DNA of 64,000 nucleotides from Ryuthela nishihirai (lineage: Eukaryota > Arthropoda > Arachnida > Araneae > Heptathelidae). The stretch spans positions 28,992,707 through 29,056,706 of the forward strand of contig JAWZYU010000025.1 of the NCBI GenBank assembly GCA_038380435.1. The letters are read 5' to 3'. The notes beneath the pieces were generated by a model, which worked only from the letters and a program-made list of their open reading frames with translations, was not told the DNA's origin and searched no databases. Below, piece after piece: positions 53,618 to 64,000 of this stretch. Within the stretch, counting starts at the first letter, position 1; each line of letters opens with the position of its first letter. The translations under genes and the position numbers were made by a program.

Positions 53618-54119
53618 CCCTTTCGGCCCTGCCGGTGACATTTGCCACCTTAATAAAGAGTTCTAGCTACTGGCTGAGTATCTAGTTTCACCATAAAGCA
53701 CTAGATGTCACCTGTACAAAGTATGTGAATCACATTTCATGACATGGTTCAACAAGAAGTGAGTGTTTACATATCTGAGTGACCCGTATTGTTCCGCTAT
53801 TCAAGATGAATGCTAATAACTTGAACACCATGTTTAGTAAGTACCGATCTAAAATCGAAATATAAAAATTGTTTCAAAATTTTTCACACTAAATAATTTG
53901 ATAAGATCTTTGTATAAAAACATTGTTTAAAATGAATAAAAAATATGCTTCCATTTTTATCTCTAAGACCTGATGGTGGCATTTGCCACGATTTCCTAGT
54001 TTCTAAACCTATGGCGGAAACCGCACAAACTTAGTAGGGGAGTCCTTTATGTCTTACATTCAATTATTGATGATCAAAAAAAATTTATTTTTCATATTAA
54101 AAATTCAGGGCTGAAAGGG
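53618..54119. mobile_element. piggyBac-type MITE (502 bp)
   Basis: Ends CCCTTTCGGCCCTG and CAGGGCTGAAAGGG, immediately flanked by TTAA (53614-53617, 54120-54123). A GGTGACATTTGCCACC-type hairpin lies subterminally at the left and a partner at ~53970. No transposase. Confidence 0.9.
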
Positions 54120-54190
54120 TTAACGTTAAAACCAAAATTAACCCAAAACATTCCCATAATACGTACTAACCTCAATATACATCAGAATTC

Positions 54191-54582
54191 GGGGGGGGGG
54201 GGGGGGGGCTCAGTCGGTAGCGCGCCAGGCTCGTAATCTGTAGTTCCTAGGTTCGAGTCCCAGCTGGGTCAGCGTTGAGATTTATCTCCGCAAAATTCTC
54301 CGCCCTGCCCACGGTCAGTAGGGGACACCGGTGGGCTTGGAAAGGCCGCCGTCCGTCGGATGGGACGTTAAGCCGTGGCCCCGTGCGCGGGAGAGCCATA
54401 CCCCATGCACGTTAAAGAACACGCTGGATGGCCTTGACGGGAGGCTACCATCTGTCTCCCAACAGCTGTTCCAGTGGGTCCCCTCCCCCAACCTTCTCTG
54501 AGCCTTCGTGGTCCATGTGACCTGGCCATTTAGCCCATGGTGTGCAAAAAAGTGCCGCTCAGAGGTGAAACAACCAACCAAC
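54191..54582 (+). repeat. SINE1 copy with target site duplication
   Basis: G-tract start; ATCAGAATTC on the left and ATCAGAACTC on the right. Confidence 0.93.
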
Positions 54583-54592
54583 CATCAGAACT

Positions 54593-55150
54593 CGAACAGG
54601 ATAGTTGCGTTACGGACGACTCCACAGAGATGACCATTATTTGAAGGCAAACTGCGCATGCGCGAGTCTCCCGTAGTGTTGCCAACTTAATTTTTTAATG
54701 CGCCGCAAGGAAAAAAAATTAGAGAATCAATGAGACAGAAGAATTAATGTTGTTTAGGGTTAATTAATTTTATGATTAATTAACTAACCCTAAATTCTGA
54801 TGCGGAATTAATTCACACTCAACTTTTTCTCAGTTACATCTGAGATAATTTACACTTAACCGTAATCGGCACTGGGCGTAAAACTAAAAAAAAATTACTT
54901 CTTTCTGCGGCAGACGATTTATCAGCAAACGATCGCTGATGTATTTACGTTAAGATTTGCTGCGGTAAATAACCTTGTGATTTAACATTGGGCTTTCAGT
55001 CTGGAAAAGACTTTCTGAACTTTGGTCCACGTTTATGTTACTGAAGACGGATTGCGTTGAGTAGAGTTGGTGAAGGAATGTAGCTAAGCAAAATCTCTCG
55101 TAGAGGTGGAAGTAAAAGAGGTAGGAGTTCATTTTGATCTTATTTTTCGG
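54593..55150. other. No gene recognised
   Basis: Contains an inverted repeat around 54755-54793 (TTAGGGTTAATTAA against TTAATTAACTAACCCTAA). Otherwise featureless. Confidence 0.45.
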
Positions 55151-55220
55151 AATATGCCATAGACAAATTTGGGTGTTTTTGTAGATAAAGTGTTGTATGA
55201 CATGTGTTGTACAGTCGAAG

Positions 55221-55605
55221 GTTGGGTTGTTTTACCTCTGAGCGGCACTTTTTTGCACACCATGGGCTAAATGGCCAGGTCACATGGACCCCGAAGGCTC
55301 AGAGAAGGTTGGGGGAGGGGACCCACTGGAACAGCTGTTGGGAGACAGATGGTAGTCTCCCGTCAAGGCCATCCAGCGTGTTCTTTAACGTGCACAGGGT
55401 ATGGCTCTCCCGCTCACGGGGCCACGGCTTAACGTCCCATCCGACGGACGGCGGCCTTTTCAAGCCCATCGGTGTCCCCTACTGACCGTGGACAGGGCGG
55501 GGTAATTTTGCGGAGATAAATCTCAACGCTGACCCAGCTGGGACTCGAACCTGGGAACTACAGTTACGAGCCTGGCGCGCTACCGACTGAGCCACCCCCG
55601 CCCCC
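55221..55605 (-). repeat. SINE1 copy (first of tandem pair)
   Basis: Full-length. Its right flank is the duplicated left flank rather than a target duplication. Confidence 0.95.
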
Positions 55606-55677
55606 AGAATATGCCATAGACAAATTTGGGTGTTTTTGTAGATAAAGTGTTGTATGACATGTGTTGTACAGTCGAAG

Positions 55678-56061
55678 GTTGGGTTGTTTTACCTCTGAGC
55701 GGCACTTTTTTGCCCACCATGGGCTAAATGGCCAGGTCACATGGACCCCGAAGGCTCAGAGAAGGTTGGGGGAGGGGACCCACTGGAACAGCTGTTGGGA
55801 GACAGATGGTAGCATCCCGTCAAGGCCACCCAGCGTGTTCTTTAACATGCACAGGATATGGCTCTCCAGCACACGGGGCCACGGCTTAACGTCCCATCCG
55901 ACGGACGATGGCCTTTCCAAGCCCATCGGTGCCCCCTACTGACCGCGGGCAGGGCGGGGAATTTTGCGGAGATAAGTCTCAACGCTGACCCAGCTGGGAC
56001 TCGAACCTGGGAACTACAGATTACGAGCCTGGCGCGCTACCGACTGAGCCCCCCCCCCCCC
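55678..56061 (-). repeat. SINE1 copy (second of tandem pair)
   Basis: Differs from the first by scattered substitutions (for example TAGCATCCCGTC for TAGTCTCCCGTC) and a C-tract end. Confidence 0.95.
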
Positions 56062-56342
56062 TGTGTACAGTCGAAGATTATGCAGTTTATGACGTATTAG
56101 TGGTGTTTGTTATTGTGTGTCCTATATTGCTTCTTATTCATTATGAAAAATGGAAGCTTAATTTGGAAAAATGGTTATTCCAGGAGTTGTGAAAGGTATG
56201 TACAAATTCTTTTTCTGATAATTGTACAAAGCAAACGTATTCTTGTGCGCTTGGATACTATTCAAAATGTTCGAGCCCCTGAAAAGGTATGGGTGTTTCT
56301 GAAATTGCCCTTCGGCCGAAGTATCGTCTTTCTCAGAGATCT
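56062..56342. other. No gene recognised
   Basis: AT-rich spacer. A plus frame here is unremarkable and ends in SINE sequence. Confidence 0.4.
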
Positions 56343-57028
56343 CAAAATTCCCCGCCCTGCCCACGGTCAGTAGGGGACACCGATGGGCTTGGAAAGGCCG
56401 CCGTCCGTCGGATGGGGCGTTAAGCCGTGGCCTCGTGTGCGGGAGAGCCATACCCTGTGCACGTTAAAGAACACGCTGGATGGCCTTGACGGGAGGCTAC
56501 CACCTGTTTCCTAACAACTGTTCTAGTGGGTCCCCTCCCCCAGGGGCGGGGGTGGCTCAGTCGGTAGCGCGCCAGGCTCGTAATCTGTAGTTCCCAGGTT
56601 CGAGTCCCAGCTGGGTCAGCGTTGAGATTTATCTCCGCAAAATTTCCCCGCCTTGCCCACGGTCAGTAGGGGACACCGATGGGCTTGAAAAGGCCGCCGT
56701 CCGTCGGATGGGACGTTAAGCCGTGGCCCCGTGTGCGGGAGAGCCATACCCTGTGCACGTTAAAGAACACGCTGGATGGCCTTGACGGGAGGCTACCATC
56801 TGTCTCCCAACAGCTGTTCCAGTGGGTCCCCTCCCCCAACCTTCTCTGAGCCTTCGGGGTCCTTGTGGCCTGGCCATTTAGCCCATGGTGTGCAAAAAAG
56901 TGCCGCTCAGAGGTAAAACAATCCAATCCCCTCCCCCAACCTTCTCTGAGCCTTCGGGGTCCATGTGACCTGGCCATTTAGCCCATGGTGTGCAAAAAAG
57001 TGCCGCTCAGAGGTAGAACAACCCAACC
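56343..57028 (+). repeat. SINE1 copy, 5'-truncated, split by another SINE1
   Basis: Begins at CAAAATTCCCCGCCCTGCC without its tRNA head, breaks at 56542, resumes at 56927 and ends in GAACAACCCAACCC. Confidence 0.9.
56543..56926 (+). repeat. SINE1 copy inside SINE1
   Basis: Full-length. TCCCCTCCCCCA of the host SINE is duplicated at 56531-56542 and 56927-56938. Confidence 0.95.
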
Positions 57029-57032
57029 CAAG

Positions 57033-57273
57033 CTTAGAAATGGTTGGGAGGGGGCATCCACTGGAATAGATGTTAGTCTCCGGTCAAGGCCATACGGCTT
57101 AACGTCCCATACGACGGACTGGGCCTTTCCAAGTCCATCGGTGTCCTCAATTGACCATGGGCAGTGTGGGGAGTATTGTGGAGAGAAATCTCAACGATGG
57201 CCAAGCAGGGAATCGAATTGGGAACTGCAGATTACGAGGCTGGCGCGCTACCTACTAAGCCATCCCCACCCCT
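57033..57273 (-). repeat. SINE1 copy, diverged with internal deletion
   Basis: Retains head and central domain but lacks the tail and the GTTCTTTAACGTGCAC segment. Confidence 0.75.
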
Positions 57274-57312
57274 ACAGGCTACTGTCAGACCTCTATGGCA
57301 AGCATCTACTTG
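57274..57312 (+). repeat. SINE2 scrap
   Basis: CAGGCTACTGTCAGACCTC and GGCAAGCATCTACTTG match the SINE2 3' region. Confidence 0.6.
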
Positions 57313-57800
57313 TCGGCGATTCCTTTATTTATTTAGATAGTAACACTTAAATGTTACAAGAGACTAAAACCTCAGAATAAATGACACCATAGGCATCGCC
57401 AGAAGTATTTTCAGAGGGGGGGGGGAGATTAAAAAAAAGGTGCCTCAAAGAAATATTTGAGTCAAAAATATTGAGTGATATAATAAGTACTGTAGCGAAT
57501 ACAGCAATCATGCTTATAACATGTCATAATATAGTTAAGGATGCCCAAAAACATTACGAAGAACAGGGAAACTTGTTATTTAAAAAGAGTGTAAAAATGG
57601 TTTTTCACATTTTGAAATAAAGTTAATCATTTATTTCCGGAAGCATAAAAAAAAGTAAAATCCAAAAGTTAAATTTCTTTCAAGAGGCGTTAAATTTTGG
57701 CACACGCGATATTATTTAAATTTTTTTTTCGGTCAGTTTTTGAAGGGGAGGGGCTTTTTCCTCCCCTGCCGAAGCCCATGAATAATTATAGATATATATA
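57313..57800. other. No gene recognised
   Basis: A G-rich GCCAGAAGTATTTTCAGAGG at ~57400 and a CTCCCCTGCCGAAGCCCATG at ~57760 may be the ends of a degraded DNA transposon; not certain. Confidence 0.35.
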
Positions 57801-57993
57801 AAAAAATAAATAAATACCCCCTCAAGCAGCTGCTTGCCACAGAGGTCTGACAGGAGCCTGTCAGTTTATATGCCATAGTAGAAGGTGTGAGACGATGGCA
57901 GGACCTCAGCAGAAAAACGACACATACATCCATGAATTACCCGGGGCTCGAACCCGGGTCCTTTATATCAGTAGCCAAGCACGCTAACCACTA
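57801..57993 (-). repeat. SINE2 copy
   Basis: AATAAATACCCCCTCAAGC tail, GGGGCTCGAACCCGGG B box, then GCACGCTAACCACT of the tRNA-like head. Confidence 0.9.
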
Positions 57994-58056
57994 CTTTTCT
58001 ATTTTAATTTTAAAATTTTACGTTTTTGATTTACATTAATTCACAGGAAGTGCAAG

Positions 58057-58395
58057 GGTCGGTGGTGGGCTCAGTCGGTGTCGTGCCAGGGTCGTAATCT
58101 TCAGTTCCTAGATTCGAGTCCCGATTGGGCCAGCGTTGAGATTTATCTCTGCAAAACTCCCCGCCCTGCCCTCGGTCAGTAAGTGATGCCGATGGGCTTG
58201 AAAAGGCCGCCATCCTTCGGATGGATAAACCGTGGCTCAGTGTGCAGGAGATCTACATCCTGTGCACGTTAAAGAACACGATGGATGGACTTGACAGGAG
58301 TGGGTCTCATTCGCCCAGCCTTTTGTGGTCCTTGTGACCTGGCCATTTAACTCATTGTGTGCAAAAAAAGTGCCGCTCAGAGGTAAAATAGCTTA
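58057..58395 (+). repeat. SINE1 copy, diverged
   Basis: Complete outline with a deletion near the CTACCATCTGTCTCC region. Confidence 0.85.
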
Positions 58396-58510
58396 ACATA
58401 AAATGCATCAAATTTCAAATTCCTTGTTTTATATTTTCTCTTTTTTCCATATTACTGCTGAAAGTTTTGAGTAATTCACACACTTCGTAAATTGTAAGCA
58501 AAATGTTTAG

Positions 58511-58893
58511 GTTGGGTTGTTTTACCTCTGAGCGGCATTTTTTGCACACCATGGACTAAATGGCCAGGTCACATGGAGCCCGAAGGCTCAGAGAAGGTTG
58601 GGGGAGGGGACCCACTGGAACAGCTGTTGGGAGACAGATGGTAGCTTCCCGTCAAGGCCATCCAGCGTGTTCTTTAACGTGCACAGGGTATGGCTCTCCC
58701 GCACACGGCGCCACGGCTTAACGTCCCATCCGACGGACGGCGGCCTTTCCAAGCCCATCGGTGTCCCCTACTGACCTTGACCAGGGCGGGGAATTTTGCG
58801 GAGATAAATCTCAACGCTGACCCAGCTGGGACTTGAACCTGGGAACTACAGATTACGAGCCTGGCGCGCTACCGACTGAGCCACCCCCGCCCC
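58511..58893 (-). repeat. SINE1 copy with target site duplication
   Basis: Flanked by AGCAAAATGTTTAG at 58497-58510 and 58894-58907. Confidence 0.95.
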
Positions 58894-58907
58894 AGCAAAA
58901 TGTTTAG

Positions 58908-59235
58908 AGCAGCAACTTTGAAAATAAGCATTTCATAAATAAATGATCTTTGAGATATGAGGAATAAATTTAGAATTGTTTCAAGCTAAAGGGGGGGGGA
59001 GGAAAGAAAGGTAATTGTTTTGGCAATATTAAAAAAAAAACTGGTGATGCAAGAGTAAATATTGTGTAGATGCGATAAGAGGGATTATTCATTATGCAAA
59101 TATCAATTATTTTGTCCACAGTTAAAGAAATTGTACTACTCTAAAGAGTATATAGGCATTTAAAAAATGCAAATAATACCGTTATTCAACTAGAATAAAG
59201 TATTGAGAAAAAACCAAAAAAACGCAAATATCATT
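58908..59235. other. No gene recognised
   Basis: AT-rich spacer. Confidence 0.4.
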
Positions 59236-59624
59236 GGCTCATTCGACATGGCGCCTGGCTTGCAATCTGTAGTTCCCAGGTTTGGGTCTTATCTCTTCCA
59301 TTGTTGAAATATATATTCGCGCTAACCCCTTTCCCCTCCTCTCCCCCCCCCCCCCCCACCTCCGCCAGAAAGAGGACACCGATGGGCTTGGAAAGACCAC
59401 GGTCCATCAGATGCGACGTAAAGCCGTGGCACCACGTGAAGAAGTTATTCCCTAATCAAGTTAAAGAACACGCTGGATGGCCTTGACGGAAGATTTTCGT
59501 CCGCTAACACTGTCCAGTGGGTCCCCTTCCTCCAACCTTGTCTGAGCCCTCGGGGTCTTTGTGACCTGGCCTTTTAGCCCATTGTGTCCAAAAAAATTGT
59601 CATTTGGAGGAAAACAACTCAACC
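59236..59624 (+). repeat. SINE1 copy, diverged
   Basis: Old copy with a C-tract at ~59343-59356. Tail reads GGAAAACAACTCAACC. Confidence 0.8.
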
Positions 59625-59631
59625 TTCCAAC

Positions 59632-59734
59632 TACGACTATCTTGAACTACTGCTGTTGCATTTGGGTATTGCAGATTAATTCTAACACTATCGTATTCGA
59701 TACTGGCTGTCCACCGCATTCCAGGACTCCCGCA
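59632..59734 (-). pseudogene. RTE-like LINE fragment
   Basis: Matches the C-terminal coding end of the RTE ORF (compare 5705-5810), heavily diverged. Cut by the SINE1 that follows. Confidence 0.65.
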
Positions 59735-60119
59735 GGGACGGGGGTGGCTCAGTCGGTAGCGCGCCAGGCTCGTAATCTGTAGTTCCCAGGTTCGAGTTCC
59801 AGCTGGGTCAGCGTTGAGATTTATCTGCGCAAAATTCCCCGCCCTGCCCACGGTCAGTAGGGGACACCGATGGTCTTGGAAAGGCCGCCGTCCGTCGGAT
59901 GGGACGTTAAGCCGTGACCCCGTGTGCGGGAGAGCCATACCTTGTGCACGTTAAAGAACACACTGGATGGCCTTGACGGGAGGCTACCAACTGTCTCCCA
60001 ACAGCTCTTCCAGTGGGTCTCCTCCCCCAACCTTCTCTGAGCCTTCAGAGTCCATGTGACCTGGCCATTTAGCCCATGGTGTGCAAAAAAGTGCCGCTCA
60101 GAGGTAAAACAACCCAACT
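59735..60119 (+). repeat. SINE1 copy, plus orientation
   Basis: Full-length; CTCCCGC occurs on both sides. Confidence 0.93.
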
Positions 60120-60326
60120 CAGGGCTCCCGCCATTTTTCTGATATCTTTAATCACAATGATAATTTCTGTGTAGTAACAACTGAGCTGTTTTTTTTTAAC
60201 GATTAAAGCAGGATTTACAGAGGGTACATTGCTATTTTTGAGACATCTTGTGTATACGTTAGCGCCTCGCAAAAGTAATTTTAGTACTTCTCGCAATCTG
60301 GAATTTATTAACGTGTTTAAAATGCC

Positions 60327-60340
60327 TTTTTTTTTTCTAG
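60327..60340 (+). promoter_or_regulatory. Likely 3' splice site in 5'UTR of gene C
   Basis: A long T tract followed by CTAG at 60340. It would give a 206-bp untranslated stretch before the ATG at 60547. Confidence 0.45.
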
Positions 60341-60546
60341 TAAGAACATTGGAATTTACAGCAATGAAATACTGAAGACATCTTTAACATATGTTGAACA
60401 ACCATACACTGAACATTCCGTCGTTGCTTTGAATAACTCTTCTTGACAATGAATCCTAACTTTATAGTCACAATTAAAAACCATGACTCGGCCACTTGAG
60501 CTGGATAAATGCTCAGACACCAGAACAAACACCGTGTAAGGAAAAA

Positions 60547-61581
60547 ATGACATCTCCAAGTATGCCAACTCTGACAAATTCAGAAATGGAAGTTGACTGT
60601 GAACACACGGCAGTGAGCAGCAATGCTTCACGTGGAGCTGTGGAAAGTCCAGGTGATGACCACAATTCCTACGAAGCCCTTCTTTTCCCAGACAAAGGTG
60701 TTCAAGCATCTGATCCAAAACCCAAGCCCATGACTAAACACCGCATCATCAAGAATCTGTTGTCTTTGGCGTTTGGTCACTGTCTAGTGTTCACTGCTTT
60801 CGACTCCCTCAGCAATCTCCAGAGCACTATGAACAGCGAAGAAGGTGTTGGCATGGCTTCACAGGCTGTCATTTACGCGTTTTTCACAGTATCATCTTTC
60901 TTTCTACCGACGTACATCATCAAACGGCTCGGTTGCAAACCCACCTTGGTCTTCTCCGTCCTCAGCGTTTGTCCTTATATTGCCGCCAACTTCTACCCTC
61001 ATTGGGCCACGTTGATCCCTTCTGCAGCCCTGTGTGGCCTCGCATTCGGACCTCTGTGGGCAGCCAGGAGCACTTACGTCAACGAGATTAGCTTCCAGTA
61101 CCAAACTTACGTGAAAGACTCTGTTGACGTCATCAATGCTTGGTTCTTTGGTATTTACAACCTGTTTCATGAAAACGCCGAGATCTGGGGAAATGTGATA
61201 TCGTATTTCGTGTTGAGACAAAATAGTAACGAGACTATGTATTTTAATGTTTCTAATGAGACTTTGTCTCGATGTGGAGCTTCGTTTTGTAACGAGGTGT
61301 CTTATGATACCAATCCGAATCTTCAGCCACCGACAGACGAGAAAAGGTATTTGTTGACTGCCATCTATTTGGTGTGTTGTGTTACGGCATCTGTTGTCAT
61401 CAAGGTGTTCATGGATCCCTTGGTCAGGGAACAAGAAGATGGAGAAGCAAAGGCCACTCTATCTCTTGATCTTCTCGTTGCCACATTTAAGCATTTGAGA
61501 AAAAAGAACCAGTTGCTGCTAGTGCCTCTTTCTTTCTTCTGTGGACTGGCAGATGGTTTTTACAATAGCGACTATACAAAG
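60547..61581 (+). CDS. UNC93-like gene C, coding exon 1 (gene continues past window)
   Basis: Encodes 345 residues from MTSPSMPTL. Reading upstream in frame is open, but no earlier ATG exists in this exon. Contains LQSTMNSEEGVGMASQAVIY, KRLGCKPT, PYIAANFYPHW, the NET sequons and CGASFC, and ends DYTK before GTAAGG at 61582, the same phase-0 boundary as genes A and B. Closest to gene A of the two paralogues by eye. Later exons were not found in the remaining 2.4 kb. Confidence 0.93.
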
Positions 61582-61650
61582 GTAAGGATAATTTCTTTCC
61601 CACTACGCCAATCAGTAAAATCAATGTAGCATTTATGCAACTTATCACAG

Positions 61651-62240
61651 TTGGGTTGGGTTACCTCTGAGCGGCACTGTTTTGCGCACCATGGGCTAAA
61701 TGAGCCGTCCCGTGGCCGAGTGGTTAGCGCGCTTGGCTGCTGATCTAAGGGACCTGGGTTCGAGGCCCGGATTAAGGCATGGATGTATGTGTCGTTTTTC
61801 TGCTGAGGTCCTGCCATCCTCTCAGATCTTCTACTGTGGCATATAAACTGACAGGCTCCTGTCAGACCTCTGTGGCAAGCAGCTGCTTGAGGGGTATTTT
61901 TTTATTTATATGGGCTAAATGGCCAGGTCACAAGGATTCCGAAGGCTCAGAGAAGGTTGGGGGAGGGGACCCACTGGAACAGCTGTTGGGAGACAGATGG
62001 TAGCCTCCCGTCAAGGCCATTCAGCGTGTTCTTTAACGTGTACAGGGTATGGCTCTCCCGCACACGGGGCCACTGCTTAACGTCCCATCCGACGGACGGC
62101 GGCCTTTCCAAGCCCTACTGACCGTGGGCAGAGCGGAGAATTTTGCGGAGATAAATCTCAACTCTGACCCAGCTGGGACTCGAACCTGGGAACTACATAT
62201 TACGAGCTTGGCACGCTACCGACTGAGCCACTCCCGCCCC
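61651..62240 (-). repeat. SINE1 copy split by SINE2
   Basis: Flanked by ACTTATCACAG at 61640-61650 and 62241-62251. The tail part is at 61651-61702 and the rest from 61922. Lies in intron 1 of gene C. Confidence 0.95.
61703..61909 (+). repeat. SINE2 copy, full length, reference copy
   Basis: tRNA-like head (CCGTGGCCGAGTGGTTAGCG, GGGTTCGAGGCCC), body with TTCTGCTGAGGTCCTGCC, tail CAGCTGCTTGAGGGG plus T-rich end. Flanked by ATGGGCTAAATG (61691-61702, 61910-61921) from the host SINE1. Confidence 0.95.
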
Positions 62241-62251
62241 ACTTATCACAG

Positions 62252-62624
62252 TGACACAGGATCAGATTGAGGTACAGCAGGGGCCCTACGCACAGAAAAT
62301 ATCTCGGGGCCCCTCATGCTATACAAAATTATGAGATTCATAAACAAAGTTGCATATTTGAGCATCATAAGGGACTCGTATGATGGAGCCCTATACAAGG
62401 GTCGTAATGCCCTCGTTAATATGGCACTGCAGTTAAAAATAGATGCACATAATGTACTTAAATCAAACATTTTAAAGAATGTGATAATATCTGCTATATT
62501 GGAAATACGTTTAAATACAGCATTGGTAATTAGCATAAACGACCGTTATTGCAATGTAATTGTATTTGGTTTAAATGTTAATGATTGTAATAATAATTCA
62601 TTAAATATAAGTCACTTCAATGGT
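62252..62624. other. Intron 1 of gene C, no feature seen
   Basis: AT-rich; contains a CAGGGGCCC / CGGGGCCCC pair near 62279-62312. Confidence 0.35.
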
Positions 62625-62912
62625 GGGGCGGGGTGGCTCAGTCGGTAGTGTGCCAGGCTCTTAATCTGTAGTTCCCAAGTTCGAGTCCCAGCTGGGTCAG
62701 CGTTGAGATTTATCTCCGCAAAATTCCCCACCTTGCCCACGGTCAGTAGGGGACACCGATGGGCTTGGAAAGGCCGCCGTCCGTCGGATGGGACGTTAAG
62801 CCGTGGTCCCCCTCCCTCAACCTTCTGTGAGCCTTCGGGGTCCATGTGACCTGGCCATTTACCCATTGTGTGCAAAAAAAAAAGTGCCTCTCAGAGGTAA
62901 AACAACCCAACC
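62625..62912 (+). repeat. SINE1 copy with internal deletion
   Basis: Head to GCCGTGGTCCCC, then directly to the CCTCAACCTTCTGTGAG part; ~100 bp missing. TTCAATGGT flanks both sides. Confidence 0.9.
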
Positions 62913-63054
62913 CATTTCAATGGTAATTGGTTTAAATGTCCGTTGCTGAAATTGTATTGGAGCAGCATGGCCTTAGTTGCACCATGAGATCCTAACATCA
63001 AGTGCAATGGCAATTTGACTTAAATATTTCGATTGCAATGATAGATGGTTTAAT

Positions 63055-63100
63055 ATCAATTATTATAAGACAGTTTACTTGTAACTGTCTTATAATAATT
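63055..63100. repeat. Short perfect hairpin
   Basis: ATTATTATAAGACAGTT and its inverse separated by a few bases. Confidence 0.7.
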
Positions 63101-63114
63101 AAAACATCTGGTAT

Positions 63115-63350
63115 TTCAGTGGTAATTAACTGATATTTAAGACATTACAATGGTAATAGTAAATATTAGTTATTTCAGTGGTAATTAACTGATATTTAAG
63201 ACATTACAATGGTAATAGTAAATATTAGTTATTTCAGTGGTAATTAACTGATATTTAAGACATTACAATGGTAATAGTAAATATTAGTTATTTCAGTGGT
63301 AATTAACTGATATTTAAGACATTACAATGGTAATAGTAAATATTAGTTAT
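63115..63350. repeat. 59-bp tandem repeat, four copies
   Basis: Near-identical units starting TTCAGTGGTAATTAACTGAT at 63115, 63174, 63233 and 63292, with a decayed fifth unit. In intron 1 of gene C. Confidence 0.95.
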
Positions 63351-63610
63351 TTTAATGGTAGCTAATGTAATTAAATCGTTCCACTTGACTAATTGGGGGG
63401 TGTCACTTATTTTAAAGGAGTTTTTGTTTGGTCTTACTTGTAAATGGTTTTATTGTTAGTTATTGCACTTCAAATTGAATTAGAATCAATTGTTGAACGT
63501 GGAAAGTATAAATTTTTACAACTAAAAAATAACGAACTTTTTTTTCCTTACGAGAGCTAGTATAAGTTGTCGCACAAAACAAATAATATCAATTGTTTCA
63601 CGATGACATG

Positions 63611-64000
63611 GAGCGAGGGTGGCTCAGTCGGTAGCGCGCCAGGCTCGTAATCTGTAGTTCCCAGGTTCGAGTCCCAGCTGTGTCAGCGTTGAGATTTATC
63701 TCCGCAAAATTTCCCCGCCCTGCCCACGGTCAGTAGGGGACACCGATGGTCTTGAAAAGGCCGCCGTCCGTCGGATGGGACGTTAAGCCGTGGCTCCGTG
63801 TGCGGGAGAGCCATACCCTGTGCACGTTAAAGAACACGCTGGATGGCCTTGACCGGAGGCTACCATCTGTCTCCCAACAACTGTTCAGTGGGTCCCCTCC
63901 CCCAACCTTCTCCCCCAACCTTCTCTGAGCCTTCGGGGTCTTTGTGGCCTGGCCATTTAGCCCATGGTGTGCAAAAAAGTGCCGCTCAGAGGTAAAACAA
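63611..64000 (+). repeat. SINE1 copy at window end
   Basis: Head to GGTAAAACAA, cut by the window edge at the tail. Contains a duplicated CTCCCCCAACCTTCT segment. Confidence 0.93.

Larger units (their letters stand above)
55151..56061. repeat. 457-bp tandem duplication carrying SINE1
   Basis: The flank AATATGCCATAGACAAATTT and the following 50 bp occur at 55151 and again at 55608, each followed by a minus-strand SINE1. The second SINE is followed by TGTGTACAGTCGAAG, the original target duplication, so one insertion was later duplicated. Confidence 0.92.

Noticed and set aside
60496..60546. Earlier start for gene C
   Set aside because: The frame there opens with TTG; the first ATG is at 60547.

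Overview
The window is eukaryotic, repeat-saturated and AT-rich. Spliced genes with GT-AG introns, non-LTR retrotransposons, tRNA-derived SINEs and MITEs point to a metazoan, most likely an arthropod. A chelicerate such as a spider is my guess from the repeat style; nothing here proves it. There are no bacterial operons, no rRNA, and no tRNA genes I would call functional.

Host genes: three paralogous UNC93-like membrane proteins (MFS fold). Gene A (+) has coding exons at 12022-13014, 16337-16604 and 32384-32610. Gene B (-) has coding exons at 44162-43161, 40249-39982 and 36984-36704. Gene C (+) has its first coding exon at 60547-61581 and continues beyond the window. A and B share intron positions and phases (phase 0, then phase 1), and exon 2 is 268 bp in both, so this is a local duplication cluster in alternating orientation.

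The centrepiece is a 12.54-kb, almost perfect palindrome at 19389-31929, lying inside intron 2 of gene A and within a SINE. It is flanked by a 6-bp target duplication (TCTGCA), and its ends are AGTAGT...ACTACT. Each ~6.2-kb arm carries one clear gene, which encodes a 300-aa protein with an N-terminal PC4 (SUB1-type) domain, a second PC4-like segment and a C-terminal Cys/His cluster. The outer termini hold tandem CRE-, GC-box- and ETS-like motifs. The centre contains a diverged, truncated copy of the same terminal sequence, so the object looks like a head-to-head dimer of a virus-like or Polinton/Maverick-like unit. It has no polymerase or integrase gene and contains none of the roughly 43 SINE copies that crowd the rest of the window.

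Repeat landscape. SINE1 is ~385 bp, with a tRNA-like head, a conserved central domain and an AACCC-type tail. SINE2 is ~200 bp, with a Leu/Ser-tRNA-like head. An RTE/BovB-like LINE has one intact 989-aa ORF at 5662-8631 (-), a second 5'-truncated copy at 37156-38620, and two fragments. Jockey/CR1-like LINE remnants lie at ~4686-11430 and 33975-34615. The older of these is interrupted by four later insertions. Tc1/mariner, hAT and piggyBac MITEs have clean TA, 8-bp and TTAA duplications. At least nine minisatellites sit mostly in introns and flanks of the UNC93 genes; one seems to have grown out of a SINE2 tail, and one flips orientation around a short palindrome.

Layout: 1-4.7 kb SINEs and a minisatellite; 4.7-11.4 kb nested LINEs and MITEs; 12-32.6 kb gene A with the giant palindrome; 32.7-35.7 kb SINEs and LINE scraps; 36.7-44.9 kb gene B with RTE, satellite, hAT and Tc1 insertions; 45-60 kb repeats without recognised genes; 60.3 kb to the end gene C, its first intron and SINEs.
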